This document shows, one piece after another, positions 30,661-40,965 of a stretch of 64,000 nt of DNA. The DNA is from an uncultured Planctomycetaceae bacterium (GTDB taxonomy: Bacteria; Planctomycetota; Planctomycetia; Planctomycetales; Planctomycetaceae). Positions within the stretch are counted from its first letter, which is position 1, and each line of letters begins with the position of its first letter. Location of the stretch: positions 20,807 to 84,806 of the forward strand of contig CAIOKE010000311.1 in assembly GCA_903858815.1 (NCBI GenBank), read 5' to 3'. The translations under genes were made by a program, and so were the position numbers. The notes under the pieces were generated by a model that worked only from the letters and a program-made list of their open reading frames with translations, was not told the origin of the DNA and searched no databases.

Positions 30661-32952
30661 TCACCCCGCAGCGGGAACACCACTCCCCACAACACGATAC
30701 AATCGACGAAATACCTCCACACGCTCGCCGCGAGTCCGCACCACAACAAGCACATACTCCTCCGGATCATCCCCCGCAGACATCGCCAGATCCTCCAGAA
30801 AATCCGAGCCCTGTGGTGAGACCTGACTGAGTAAACTGAAAATCCCGTCCGCCACCTGCTGCTGACCTCCCAGCATCGACAGCAGTTGCCGAAACAGATC
30901 ACGACCATCAGCACCCAGACTGCTGGTCACCGCATGGACCTGCCCACCATGCATGACGATCGCCTGCAGATCACCCGCTGAACCGGACGACAACTGCTGC
31001 AGCGCTGCGCTCAATCGAACCCGGCCGGCATCATCAATCACCAACTGCTCGTCATCCCAGTCGATCGCCGGCAACTCCACACCCTCCGGTTCCAGACTCA
31101 GACTCCGCAGACTCACCGGAGACCACTGCTGCACACCCTGCCGCAGCACGTAATTCTGTGGAAACAGACCCTCATATCGAGGTGGCTCGTCCGCCGGCAA
31201 CGGCGTTTCACCGTACATCCCGTCTCCCAGAAACTGATCGCGAGACTGCACCAGCAGCGTTTTCCGCCGCTCTGCCTCAACCTCCCGACGTCCCCCAAAA
31301 AACAATGTCTCCAGTGTCGTCTGGCGAACCACACGCCCCTCGTCATCCATGTCCGTGATCATCATGACACCCCCGGTATCGTCGCTGCTCATATACGCGT
31401 GAGCCACAGCGATCGTCAACAGCGTAAACACAGCTGTGACCACCGGAAACAACACCCACGTAAACCGCCGCATGCGTAACCAGCCCAGCACGAAATAATC
31501 GACCGGCCCAACTACCAGCACGTACCCAATCAGAATCACCGCAATCACTGGCACCGGCACAATCTGAATATCCGAAGGTAACAGCAACGCCTCAGACAAC
31601 TTCAAAACATCCGAATTCTGCAATCGCAGACTCTGCAGCTTCAGATCATGAGATCGCCGCCAGCGACCGATCTGCTGCTCCTCGACATAATAACGTGGCT
31701 GTGGTATCTCCGGTCGAGACATCTGACGCAGAAAAACATATCCCTCAGGCGTCGATACGTACTGGTCGTCACAGTAAATCCCGAACTCATCGCGATCAGC
31801 CTCTGGAATATAGAAACGCACAATCTCCAGATCACTCAGCTGCCGACGAATCTGCCCCTGCGCTACATCACTGCTCTCGCGCACCTTCCACAAAAAACAG
31901 ACGGCACGTCGCCAGACCTCACGGTCCCTCGCCACAACACTCAGATCTTCCACAAGTGGCAGCAGAATCACTCGCCCCAGACCAGCATGACTCAGTACCG
32001 GAATCCCCGCTCGATCGGCCACAATCAGCAAACGCCCGTCCGCATCCAGAGTCAGATCACTCTCCGCACCCAGACCCTGCTTCAGCAACTCCCTCAAAAA
32101 ACCCAGATGCTGCGGCTGCAATCGCTCCCGACACTCAATCGCCAGACTGCCACCTGCTCGCACCCACGTCAACAGGGCTTTCTGGCAGGCCTCAGACAGC
32201 CTCCCCAGTCCACCATCACTCAATAACACCACGTCAAATGCACAATACCCAAGCGGATCCTCCGGCAGAGCACGCACATCCCATTCTGCCGCATGATGGA
32301 TCACCCCCGGTGACTGATCAGAATTGTCGCCCGTCGGTACATCACCCCGCAGATCCACCACCTCACCTTCCAACTCCTCACCCGAAACCGTGACTGCACT
32401 CTGCATCACATCCCGCAACAGCAACTGCTCCTGCAGCAGTTGACGATTCACCGAGGCTTCACGGTTTCTGGGATCATCACTGGCACTGCACATCACAAAC
32501 GAACGCTCAAGCGAACTTGTCATCAGCAGATCAAAAGGCTCCGCCGGCCCCTTCCGCCCCGGAGCTGACGTCAGCTCAATCCGCTCGTCTTCCGTGACAA
32601 ACCACGCTCGCACTGCCCAGTTGCGAGTATCCGAAGTATGCAGTGCCGGCAACAACAGGCTGAATTCATAATCCTGCCCGGCCAGCACAATCCCCTCCCG
32701 CACCACCGTCGCCAGTCGATCACTCTCCGAGGTCAGTTCCAGTGCATCAAAAATGTGCAACTCAAGCTGACCCTCCAGAAACTGTGGATCGTTGTACTCA
32801 AGACGCACGTTCACATGTATCGGCGACCCCGTGCGACCACGAATACTGGCCAGCTCCAGCTTCATCCCCACACGAGGCGGGGCTGCCACAGAAACAGCTG
32901 CACACTGCAACAACAGCAGCAGCAGAGTACACACACCAGCACAGCGTCTCAT
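30661..32952 (-). CDS. Large membrane protein, beta-sandwich + GATase-like + TM segments
   Basis: Signal peptide MRRCAGVCTLLLLLLQCAAVSVAAPP; start overlaps VWA gene stop (ATGA); QKALLTWVRAGGSLAIEC. Confidence 0.7.
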   Translation of the reverse strand: MRRCAGVCTLLLLLLQCAAVSVAAPPRVGMKLELASIRGRTGSPIHVNVRLEYNDPQFLEGQLELHIFDALELTSESDRLATVVREGIVLAGQDYEFSLLLPALHTSDTRNWAVRAWFVTEDERIELTSAPGRKGPAEPFDLLMTSSLERSFVMCSASDDPRNREASVNRQLLQEQLLLRDVMQSAVTVSGEELEGEVVDLRGDVPTGDNSDQSPGVIHHAAEWDVRALPEDPLGYCAFDVVLLSDGGLGRLSEACQKALLTWVRAGGSLAIECRERLQPQHLGFLRELLKQGLGAESDLTLDADGRLLIVADRAGIPVLSHAGLGRVILLPLVEDLSVVARDREVWRRAVCFLWKVRESSDVAQGQIRRQLSDLEIVRFYIPEADRDEFGIYCDDQYVSTPEGYVFLRQMSRPEIPQPRYYVEEQQIGRWRRSHDLKLQSLRLQNSDVLKLSEALLLPSDIQIVPVPVIAVILIGYVLVVGPVDYFVLGWLRMRRFTWVLFPVVTAVFTLLTIAVAHAYMSSDDTGGVMMITDMDDEGRVVRQTTLETLFFGGRREVEAERRKTLLVQSRDQFLGDGMYGETPLPADEPPRYEGLFPQNYVLRQGVQQWSPVSLRSLSLEPEGVELPAIDWDDEQLVIDDAGRVRLSAALQQLSSGSAGDLQAIVMHGGQVHAVTSSLGADGRDLFRQLLSMLGGQQQVADGIFSLLSQVSPQGSDFLEDLAMSAGDDPEEYVLVVVRTRGERVEVFRRLYRVVGSGVPAAG

Positions 32953-34844
32953 TCCAACACTCCTCGAGCACGCTGAAAGTACCACCACTCAAACAACATC
33001 ATCCCGAACGCCAGCAATGCCAGACCCCACCAGTACGGTCGATCAGCTTCAAGACCGTCAGCCGCACCCGTCGCCACCTTCATCTCAGCAAACTTCAACT
33101 CCTCCACAGCAGCAAGCGACGTCTCTGAGACACTCAATAGACCCGTTCCCACCACCGCCACTGTGTCACTGCCCTCCAGCACGTCATACCGACCCACCGT
33201 CGCCGCCGGGATCCCGGTCAGCATACCCGTCGCCGTCGTACGACCCGGAATCTGCTGGCCATCCGGTGTCTTCACCAGATACTCCCGATCCGCCTCAAGC
33301 AGAATCCCCGGTAACACACCCGTCGGAGCCGCTGAAACCTCAGACAACGCCGATTGCTTCATCGCAGATTCCACCGCATTCGCAGCCAGAATCGGAAAGC
33401 CCACACGAAATGGCAACGTCGAACGATCCGTATGAAACGTCAACCACCACGACGTCCGCAAACCCTCACGCTTCTGCAGCAACAATGGACCCGCATTGCC
33501 GTCCACCAGCACCTCATAACCCCGCTCTTCCAGCTCCTTCACACCCACACCCGCGGCGTACTTCGGCTGTTCGCCAATCTGCACGTCCGACAACTGCACA
33601 TGCTGCAGCAAAGGAGCCGTTCGGTTCCAGTCCACAACCACACTGGCGGACTCCTCAAGCCCCACCAGACCGCGCACGTCCTCAGGGATCACACCAATGT
33701 GCAGCACCACAGAAGCCCCCGAATCACCCGCCACCGCAGCGCCGACCGGATCACCATCCGTCACAACAAGGTCATAGTCACTCCCCGCAGGGGCTGCACC
33801 CTCGCTCAGCTCCACCTGCACATTCGGCAGAACTGCCATCGCACGCGCCCAGCCGGGCAAACCCGCAGCTACCCAGATCCGTAACGGTCGAGTCGCCGGC
33901 AATGACAGCCAGCACACATTGTCGGTTGCCAGCGAGTCCTCCGCCGCCGGAACCAGCCGAGCCTCAACAAGCACCGGACCAGTCGCTCGCACCGGTATCA
34001 TCAGCCGCTCCGCGTCCCCCCGACCGACCTCCAGCTGCTCCGTGTAAGTCTGCTGGCCGTTCTCAAAAATCTGCAGCTCCGCCCCCCGCAGCTCATCCTC
34101 GGACCCTGAAACACGCACAAACACTTCCCACTCATCAACACCGCTGCGGCGAGCACTTAATTCGGTAATCCCCAGATTCGCACCACCTGCATCCACCCGC
34201 CGCACGTCCAGCGAAAATGGCAGTTCAAAATCCACCCGATCCGGCAGATTCCCATCCGTCAGCACCGTCACCTTCTCAATCGGAAACGAACCCGTGTACG
34301 CCGCTGCCATCCGCAGTACATCATCCAGATTCGCCGGCAGATCCGTAGGCCGGACACGCTCCAGCGCCCGCAGCAGCTCCCGACGATCGTCCGTAAACTC
34401 GGTCAGTCGCCTGCCCGTTGCTGCAAACGTAAATAACGCCAGCTTCTGACCACCACGCAGATTCTCAATCTGCTCACGGACCTGCTCACGAACAACATCC
34501 AGACGACTCTGGCCTCCAGCTTCGTCCCGCGCCGCCATGCTGGCCGAACAGTCAATCAACAACGGAGTATACTCAGCCACGTCGGCCTGCGATGGCACAA
34601 AAGGCTGCATCAATGCCAGTACCAGCAAGCACAGCAACAGCACCTGCAGCAACAACAGCAGATTCCGACGAAAACGCTGGAACGGCGAATTCACCCGCTG
34701 ATCGTTCAGAACACTCTGCCACAACACCAGCGATGGAACATCCACACGCGGACGACGCAGCTTCAGAAAATACAGAATCACCAGCGGAATCAACGCCAGA
34801 AAAAACCACGCACCGTACAGATTGACGAAGCTCAGAAACCTCAT
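32949..34844 (-). CDS. BatA-like VWA-domain membrane protein
   Basis: N-terminal double TM (MRFLSFVNLYGAWFFLALIPLVILYFLKLRRPRVDVPSLVLW), VWA TPLLIDCSASM; ATGA overlap. Confidence 0.88.
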   Translation of the reverse strand: MRFLSFVNLYGAWFFLALIPLVILYFLKLRRPRVDVPSLVLWQSVLNDQRVNSPFQRFRRNLLLLLQVLLLCLLVLALMQPFVPSQADVAEYTPLLIDCSASMAARDEAGGQSRLDVVREQVREQIENLRGGQKLALFTFAATGRRLTEFTDDRRELLRALERVRPTDLPANLDDVLRMAAAYTGSFPIEKVTVLTDGNLPDRVDFELPFSLDVRRVDAGGANLGITELSARRSGVDEWEVFVRVSGSEDELRGAELQIFENGQQTYTEQLEVGRGDAERLMIPVRATGPVLVEARLVPAAEDSLATDNVCWLSLPATRPLRIWVAAGLPGWARAMAVLPNVQVELSEGAAPAGSDYDLVVTDGDPVGAAVAGDSGASVVLHIGVIPEDVRGLVGLEESASVVVDWNRTAPLLQHVQLSDVQIGEQPKYAAGVGVKELEERGYEVLVDGNAGPLLLQKREGLRTSWWLTFHTDRSTLPFRVGFPILAANAVESAMKQSALSEVSAAPTGVLPGILLEADREYLVKTPDGQQIPGRTTATGMLTGIPAATVGRYDVLEGSDTVAVVGTGLLSVSETSLAAVEELKFAEMKVATGAADGLEADRPYWWGLALLAFGMMLFEWWYFQRARGVLE

Positions 34845-35746
34845 CGCTGCACCCACCCCTGACGACACATCCGGTCAAACAGAAAGGCTGCAAACGGCTC
34901 GCCGGCACTCACCGACACAAACTTCCCCTGCCGACTGCGACACAAACCATCCAGAGTCTCCTCCAGACGTAACCGCTGATCATGATACACATGCAGCAGC
35001 TCACTGGCGTTGGTGATATCCAGAGTCTCCCCGGTCTCACTGTCCACAAATCGCAGATCACCCTGCACGTCCGGATGAATCTCAGCCTCACTCAGAATCT
35101 GCAGCCCCCACACTTCCAGCCCCGCACTGAACAACAGATTCAAGGGCCGAGTCAGGCTGCCAAAAGTCAGAAAATCACTCAAAACCACCGCCACTCCCCG
35201 CCCCCGATGGAATCTCAGCATCTTCTCAATCGCCTGCTCCACCGGAATGCTGCCACCACCTTCAACACCCTCCAGAAACTGCAGCAGATGACGAATCCGA
35301 GTCCTGCCGGTACCAGGTGGCAGCATCCAGCGATTCTCTGACTGCCCCTGCACCGCATACGCACTCACTCGCTCGCCATTCAACAACCCCATAATCCCGA
35401 ACGCAGCTGCCGCCTGCAGCGCACGGTCCAGTTTGCCCCCACCCAGCATCGAAGCCGAAGCATCTACCAGCAACACCACATGCAGCTCCTCCTCGTGCTG
35501 AAACTGCTTGATGTACGGACGCTGCAACCGCGCAAAAATATTCCAGTCCACATACCGCAGGTCATCACCCGCCGCATAATCACGGAAATCCGCGAAGTCC
35601 GTACTGCTGCCACCCTTGCCCGATAAATGCTCCCCACGCGCACGGTTCGTCAGACGACGCTGCGGCCGCAGACGCATTCGCTCAATCTGATGCAGCACAG
35701 AATTATCGAACAGCTTCGTGAAAGCTGACTGAGTTCCCTCAAGCAC
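34841..35746 (-). CDS. DUF58 domain protein
   Basis: RGEHLSGKGGSSTDFADFRDYAAGDDLRYVDWNIFAR signature. Confidence 0.93.
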   Translation of the reverse strand: MLEGTQSAFTKLFDNSVLHQIERMRLRPQRRLTNRARGEHLSGKGGSSTDFADFRDYAAGDDLRYVDWNIFARLQRPYIKQFQHEEELHVVLLVDASASMLGGGKLDRALQAAAAFGIMGLLNGERVSAYAVQGQSENRWMLPPGTGRTRIRHLLQFLEGVEGGGSIPVEQAIEKMLRFHRGRGVAVVLSDFLTFGSLTRPLNLLFSAGLEVWGLQILSEAEIHPDVQGDLRFVDSETGETLDITNASELLHVYHDQRLRLEETLDGLCRSRQGKFVSVSAGEPFAAFLFDRMCRQGWVQR

Positions 35747-35750
35747 AGCC

Positions 35751-36758
35751 TCAACCCTCCGTCGGTAGCTTCGCTATCAATTCATCAATCAACTCACGCA
35801 GTGAGATATTCTCGGCCTGCCCGTCATAATTCAGCAACGCACGGTGCTGCAGCACCTCCGCAGCAAAATAACGCACGTCCTGAAAAGACACATGAGCACG
35901 CCCCTGACTGAGCGCCCGCACTCGCGCTGCACGGATCAACGCCTGAGCCGCTCGAGGACTGGCACCGAATCGCAGAAACTTCTTCACCCGCTCTGTCGCA
36001 TACGCGGAATCCGGATGCGTCGCCAGTACCAGACGACACGCATAGTCACGCATCGGATCACTCACCACCACATGCTCAAGAATGACACGCAACTGCAGAA
36101 TGCGAGCCCCATCAAGCACCGGTACAGCCTCATGACGCTGCTTCAAAATCGTCCGATTCACAACCTCATTCAACTCTTCCCGATTCAGAAACGGAACCAC
36201 TACCTTAAACATAAATCGGTCCAGCTGCGCCTCAGGCAGCGGAAATGTTCCCTCCTGCTCAATCGGATTCTGAGTTGCCAGAACGAAAAATGGCTGCTCC
36301 AGACGATACGTCGTACCGCCCGTTGTCACCGTACCCTCCTGCATCGTCTCCAGTAATGCCGACTGCGTCTTCGGAGTCGCACGGTTGATCTCGTCCGCCA
36401 GCAGCAACTGCGTGAAAATCGGCCCCTGACGAAATTCAAAACGATACTTGCCCAGATCATCCGTCGTCATGATGCTCGTGCCAATCACGTCCGCAGGCAT
36501 CAGGTCCGGAGTAAACTGGATGCGACGAAACTGCAGCTTCAACGCTCCCGCAAGCGCCTTCACCAACTCCGTCTTGCCCAGCCCCGGCACTCCCTCCAGC
36601 AACACATTCCCCCCACACAGCATCGCCGTCAACACCGACTCCACAACTCGCTGCTGACCCACAATCACCTGCCCCACAGCCTCACGCACACGCTCGTACT
36701 CCGCACGAAACGCATTCGCCTCCGACTGCAACTCCGCCAACGCACCGTCACTGCTCAT
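35751..36758 (-). CDS. MoxR-family AAA ATPase
   Basis: EGVPGLGKTELVKALA, RIQFTPDLMPADVIGT, LLADEINRATPKTQSALLEAM-like, ATQNPIEQEGTFPLPEAQLDRF. Confidence 0.95.
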   Translation of the reverse strand: MSSDGALAELQSEANAFRAEYERVREAVGQVIVGQQRVVESVLTAMLCGGNVLLEGVPGLGKTELVKALAGALKLQFRRIQFTPDLMPADVIGTSIMTTDDLGKYRFEFRQGPIFTQLLLADEINRATPKTQSALLETMQEGTVTTGGTTYRLEQPFFVLATQNPIEQEGTFPLPEAQLDRFMFKVVVPFLNREELNEVVNRTILKQRHEAVPVLDGARILQLRVILEHVVVSDPMRDYACRLVLATHPDSAYATERVKKFLRFGASPRAAQALIRAARVRALSQGRAHVSFQDVRYFAAEVLQHRALLNYDGQAENISLRELIDELIAKLPTEG

Positions 36759-36805
36759 CGACAACCCTCCCCCTCTCCACATTGGATTTGTGAAGCTATC
36801 AGTTT

Positions 36806-39800
36806 TCAGTTTTCAGTTCGATCCTGATCGCGCTTTCGCTTCAAAGCCAGTAATCGCGATGTCGTGCCATCCTCAACACTGCCCGCATCCGACACCGCAT
36901 CGCCACCAGATGACGACCCCGGGCCAGTACCAGCAGACTTCCCCGTCTCGGATTCGACAGACACACTCCCCACTCCGCGAACGGAACCCGCCGCAGCAGC
37001 CCCCGATCGCACTGTCCCGGAACCACGCACCACAAGCGGCCGCGCCTGCCCGGAATCGACGCCGGATTCACCACGGTTGCCCAACTGAGTTCGGACCTGA
37101 GTCGTACGCTCAAGCAGAGTCCCCAGAGTCGCCGTAGACTCACGCTTGTCACGACGCCACAACCGCTTCAACCAGCCGGCATCCAACTGCACTCGACGCA
37201 CCGCCACGTCCAGCGGTAACAAACAGGCAGCCAGAATCAAATACCACTCGAAAATCGGTCGACTGCTGCGCTTCTGCGGACGCTCACCGTATAACCTGCG
37301 AGCCGTCTCAAGGGGATCACCGTCAATCTCCAGCTCCTGCCCCCCAGTGGCCTCCGCAATCTCACGTAACACCGCCGGATTCGCTCGAAATCGCAGATAC
37401 TCAGGCGAATACGAGACAATGAAACCAGCGTAGGCGGTTTCATTACGAGTCCCGTCAGAGGCTCCTACCAACACCTGATATCGCCCCTCACCCTTCAATG
37501 GCATCGTCGTCTGGTAACGCCGCGGAGCAATCTGACGAACCGGCTGCGACTGCTCAAAACCATTCGGACCCGTCACCGACACATTCACATCCAGCAACGT
37601 CTCTTCCGGATGAAAGTCCTCGACAACAACAACACCCTCATTTCCATTAACATAGGTATACACTCGCAGTGACTGCTCCCGCTTCGTACGGCTGATCCGA
37701 GTCATCGTCTGAGATACCAGCTGCTGAAACTGATCCCACTTCACCCAGTCTCTGCCCCAGCGATCCGTGTAGTCCGACGTCCACGCTGCCGTGACCCCCA
37801 GACCATAACGCCACACCGCCAGGATCGGATCCAGCTCCTCTTCACCCGCCGCCTTCTCGCTCTCCGTCTGCGGAGCCGACAACACGACGACCGCGCGAGG
37901 ATCCTCCTTACGCGACGCCAGCACATAACCATGCAGCTCAGGCGAATCCGAAATGTCCCGCAGAATCGGATCCACTCCGGTCACAACCGGCACAAAATCC
38001 CGAGCCTGAATCTGGGTGCGCCTGAGCGTCTTGGCTTCCTTCACAAAAATAGAAGGCAACTCGTTCGGATCACTCGGGAAATAAAAGCGACCACCAGTCG
38101 CACCCGCGATATCCTGCAACGTCGATGCGTCACCGTTGTGAGGAAATACTGCGACCGTCGAAACCGATACCTGATTCTCAACAAACTTCGCCACCAGTTC
38201 CGGAGTTGGCGCCTGAGCATCCCCGTCAGAGATAATGATCATATGGCGAGATGCTGCGTCGGACTGCAACAGAGACGACAGACCCATCTGCATCGTCGTT
38301 CCAAATGTCCCCATGTCGCCAATCTCAGCGTTGTTGATCTGCGTCGCAAGCGATTCATATTCGCTGGCCGGAGTCAAATCGAAGATCCACGCGTCCCCCG
38401 TCATGGTCTGGGCCAGCACACCCACCTCGTCCTGCGAATTCAAGACCTGAATCGCTCGCTTCGTAATCCGCTTTGCCCACGAATTCCCCTGCGGAAATTC
38501 ACAGGTATGCAGAATAATGGCCAGAGCCCCCTTCGGCAGCACTTTCTTGTTCGTGATCTCCATCGAGATCGGTAACGCATCCTCAATCAGTGATCCCTGC
38601 CAGCCACCCGGACCAAAACTGTTGGGGCCACCCACCATCAAAAATCCAATCCCCAGATCCCGAATCGCATCATGCATCGCCTGAATCTGAGTCCCCACCA
38701 GAGCATCCGCCGGGACGTCCGCAAAGATCACTGCGTCATACGGCATCAGACTCAGAGGATCCTGGGGAAATTCCAGAGCTGTGATCACCTCAAGCTGCCG
38801 CTCGCCCTGCCGCAGAGCCTGCTCAAGAAATCGAATCTCCTCCGGCCGCCCCGCCACGTCACGCACCAGCAAAACCTTGCCCGGACCATCCAGATACAGG
38901 TAGTTGCGAACCTCGTTGTTCTCTTGACGACTGTCCGCATCAGGTGCCACTTCAATCCGCGCCGAATACTCGTAATACCCCGGCTCATCCACCCGAATCG
39001 GCACGGAATAGCGAGTCTTGCCGGCCGGAAACTCAATTTCTCGCCGCGAAATCTCACGGCCAGCCTCGGATAACACCAGCGTCCCGCGAGCAGCCCGCAG
39101 GGAATTCAAGACCACCGATGCCTCATAGGTCTCACCCTGCCGCACAAATCGCGGCAAATCAAGACGCTCCAGCAGCACCTCCGAGTCATACACGTAGTTC
39201 ATCGGCACAACACTGACCGAGACACCTCGCGCCTGCAGATCGTCAACGACATCCTTCAACTGCCCAACCGTCTCCGTGCCATCACTCACCAGCACGATCC
39301 GCCCAACATTCTCCTCGGGCAGCATCGCCGCACTCAATGCCAGAGACTGCTCAAGATTCGTGGCGTCCTGACCCACCTGTGAATTCACGAAACGCTCAAA
39401 CGGAAATACGACCCGCGGAGGATACTCAACTGCCGGCGTTCGACCGAAAACCACCAGACCAGCCTCGTCCGTCCCAGGCTTTTCCGCAGCGGTCGCCGCC
39501 ACAAAATTCAACGCCTCAGAACGCCACGGACTGACAGAGTCTGACACATCCACATTGTAAACCACCGACACCGTGTCGCTGGTACGAACCGCGCGAGGCT
39601 CAGCCAGAACAAAAATCAACAGCCCACACAGCACCAGACGAATCAAACCAGCCCACACCGCTCGACGCGATGGCAGACCCGCATGACCAGCCGCCTGCAG
39701 CCACCAGAGCCATGGCACAAACAATAACAGCAAAAATGACCACGGACGCGAAAACTCCAGCTCACGCACCAACTCAAACTGAGGATAAGCAACGCCCCAG

Positions 39801-40003
39801 CGATACAGGAAACTGAGATCCAGCCAGCCACGCTCAGTCCACTTCAATGGACTGCCACCACTGATCACCACCGTCGGAAGAATCGACAGATAAACCAGCA
39901 GAAACAAAACAGAGAACACCAGCAACGACAGGCCAGAAGTCCACACCACCGGCCGATGCGGCGGCGGAAAAATGCGGAGTACCACGTTGCGGAGGAAAGT
40001 CAC
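36806..40003 (-). CDS. Large membrane protein with two VWA-like regions and GATase1-like domain
   Basis: NVDVSDSVSPW, GIGFLMVGGPNSFGPGGWQGSLIEDALPI, HMIIISDGDAQAPTPELVAKF; N-terminal TM segments. Confidence 0.85.
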   Translation of the reverse strand: MTFLRNVVLRIFPPPHRPVVWTSGLSLLVFSVLFLLVYLSILPTVVISGGSPLKWTERGWLDLSFLYRWGVAYPQFELVRELEFSRPWSFLLLLFVPWLWWLQAAGHAGLPSRRAVWAGLIRLVLCGLLIFVLAEPRAVRTSDTVSVVYNVDVSDSVSPWRSEALNFVAATAAEKPGTDEAGLVVFGRTPAVEYPPRVVFPFERFVNSQVGQDATNLEQSLALSAAMLPEENVGRIVLVSDGTETVGQLKDVVDDLQARGVSVSVVPMNYVYDSEVLLERLDLPRFVRQGETYEASVVLNSLRAARGTLVLSEAGREISRREIEFPAGKTRYSVPIRVDEPGYYEYSARIEVAPDADSRQENNEVRNYLYLDGPGKVLLVRDVAGRPEEIRFLEQALRQGERQLEVITALEFPQDPLSLMPYDAVIFADVPADALVGTQIQAMHDAIRDLGIGFLMVGGPNSFGPGGWQGSLIEDALPISMEITNKKVLPKGALAIILHTCEFPQGNSWAKRITKRAIQVLNSQDEVGVLAQTMTGDAWIFDLTPASEYESLATQINNAEIGDMGTFGTTMQMGLSSLLQSDAASRHMIIISDGDAQAPTPELVAKFVENQVSVSTVAVFPHNGDASTLQDIAGATGGRFYFPSDPNELPSIFVKEAKTLRRTQIQARDFVPVVTGVDPILRDISDSPELHGYVLASRKEDPRAVVVLSAPQTESEKAAGEEELDPILAVWRYGLGVTAAWTSDYTDRWGRDWVKWDQFQQLVSQTMTRISRTKREQSLRVYTYVNGNEGVVVVEDFHPEETLLDVNVSVTGPNGFEQSQPVRQIAPRRYQTTMPLKGEGRYQVLVGASDGTRNETAYAGFIVSYSPEYLRFRANPAVLREIAEATGGQELEIDGDPLETARRLYGERPQKRSSRPIFEWYLILAACLLPLDVAVRRVQLDAGWLKRLWRRDKRESTATLGTLLERTTQVRTQLGNRGESGVDSGQARPLVVRGSGTVRSGAAAAGSVRGVGSVSVESETGKSAGTGPGSSSGGDAVSDAGSVEDGTTSRLLALKRKRDQDRTEN

Positions 40004-40965
40004 GGCGTCAGCTCCACGAGTCGATGATTTCCGGTGTCGGCCACAAGTATACGCCCATCGGTCAGTACTGTCAGGTCCCAGGGCTGGTAGAATTGCTGGG
40101 AATTCCGACCGGGGGTGCCATAACGTCCCACTAAATTCCCCTCCAGATCCATCACCGTCAAACGAGCCGCTCGATTTTCAATCACATACACCAGCCCCTC
40201 CGCCGTCACCCGCAGATCATAGGGATACGCAAGCGACTCAAATTTGTCCGATAACTTCAGAATTCGCCGGAATTCCCCCGCCTCACTGAACACCTGAATG
40301 CGATCGTTAAACGCATCCACCACAAACACCTCGCCACCACGCAACGCCAATCCACTCGGTCGCTGAAACTCACCCGGTCCCGATCCATGACGCCCGAATT
40401 GCAGCAGAAAATGACCGCGACCATCAAATTTCTGCACCCGCTGATGATCCCCATACTCACCCACATACAAATTGCCAGCACCATCCTCCAGCACCGCAAC
40501 CGGAAACACAAACTGTCCAGCCTCCCGCCCCTCACTGCCAAACATCAGATCCACCTCGCCGTCCGCTCGAAATATCACCACCCGGTGATAATGAGTATCC
40601 GCAACAGCTACACGACCGTCCCGCAGCTTCCAGATCCCCTCCGGATTCCCAATCCTGCTGTCAGGCATCTTCCACTGCCGTTGCAACACTCCCGCACCAT
40701 CATACACCAGCACACGCCCCGCATCGTCCAGCACGTACACATCATCCCGCTCGTCTGAATACAAACCGCGAGGTGCCGGTAGAAATCGGTCGGCTGCCGG
40801 GATCCGCCACGTCCGCTCACCGGAAATCGACAGCAACGCCTCTCCCCCCGCCTCACCCCGCGGACCACACCCCACGCACACCATTCCCACACCAAACACC
40901 AACAACAACACCAGACAACGCCCCACACCCGCAAACCATAAACCTGGTACTGCGTTCATCAGCAC
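40000..40965 (-). CDS. NHL-repeat lipoprotein
   Basis: Lipobox-like GMVCVGCG; repeated GxLYVGEYGDHQRVQKFD / GEVFVVDAFNDRIQVF / GRILVADTGNHRLV. Confidence 0.88.
   Translation of the reverse strand: MLMNAVPGLWFAGVGRCLVLLLVFGVGMVCVGCGPRGEAGGEALLSISGERTWRIPAADRFLPAPRGLYSDERDDVYVLDDAGRVLVYDGAGVLQRQWKMPDSRIGNPEGIWKLRDGRVAVADTHYHRVVIFRADGEVDLMFGSEGREAGQFVFPVAVLEDGAGNLYVGEYGDHQRVQKFDGRGHFLLQFGRHGSGPGEFQRPSGLALRGGEVFVVDAFNDRIQVFSEAGEFRRILKLSDKFESLAYPYDLRVTAEGLVYVIENRAARLTVMDLEGNLVGRYGTPGRNSQQFYQPWDLTVLTDGRILVADTGNHRLVELTP

Noticed and set aside
32792-34168. 458-aa plus-strand Pro/Ser-rich ORF
   Set aside because: Low-complexity shadow of the VWA and 775-type genes.
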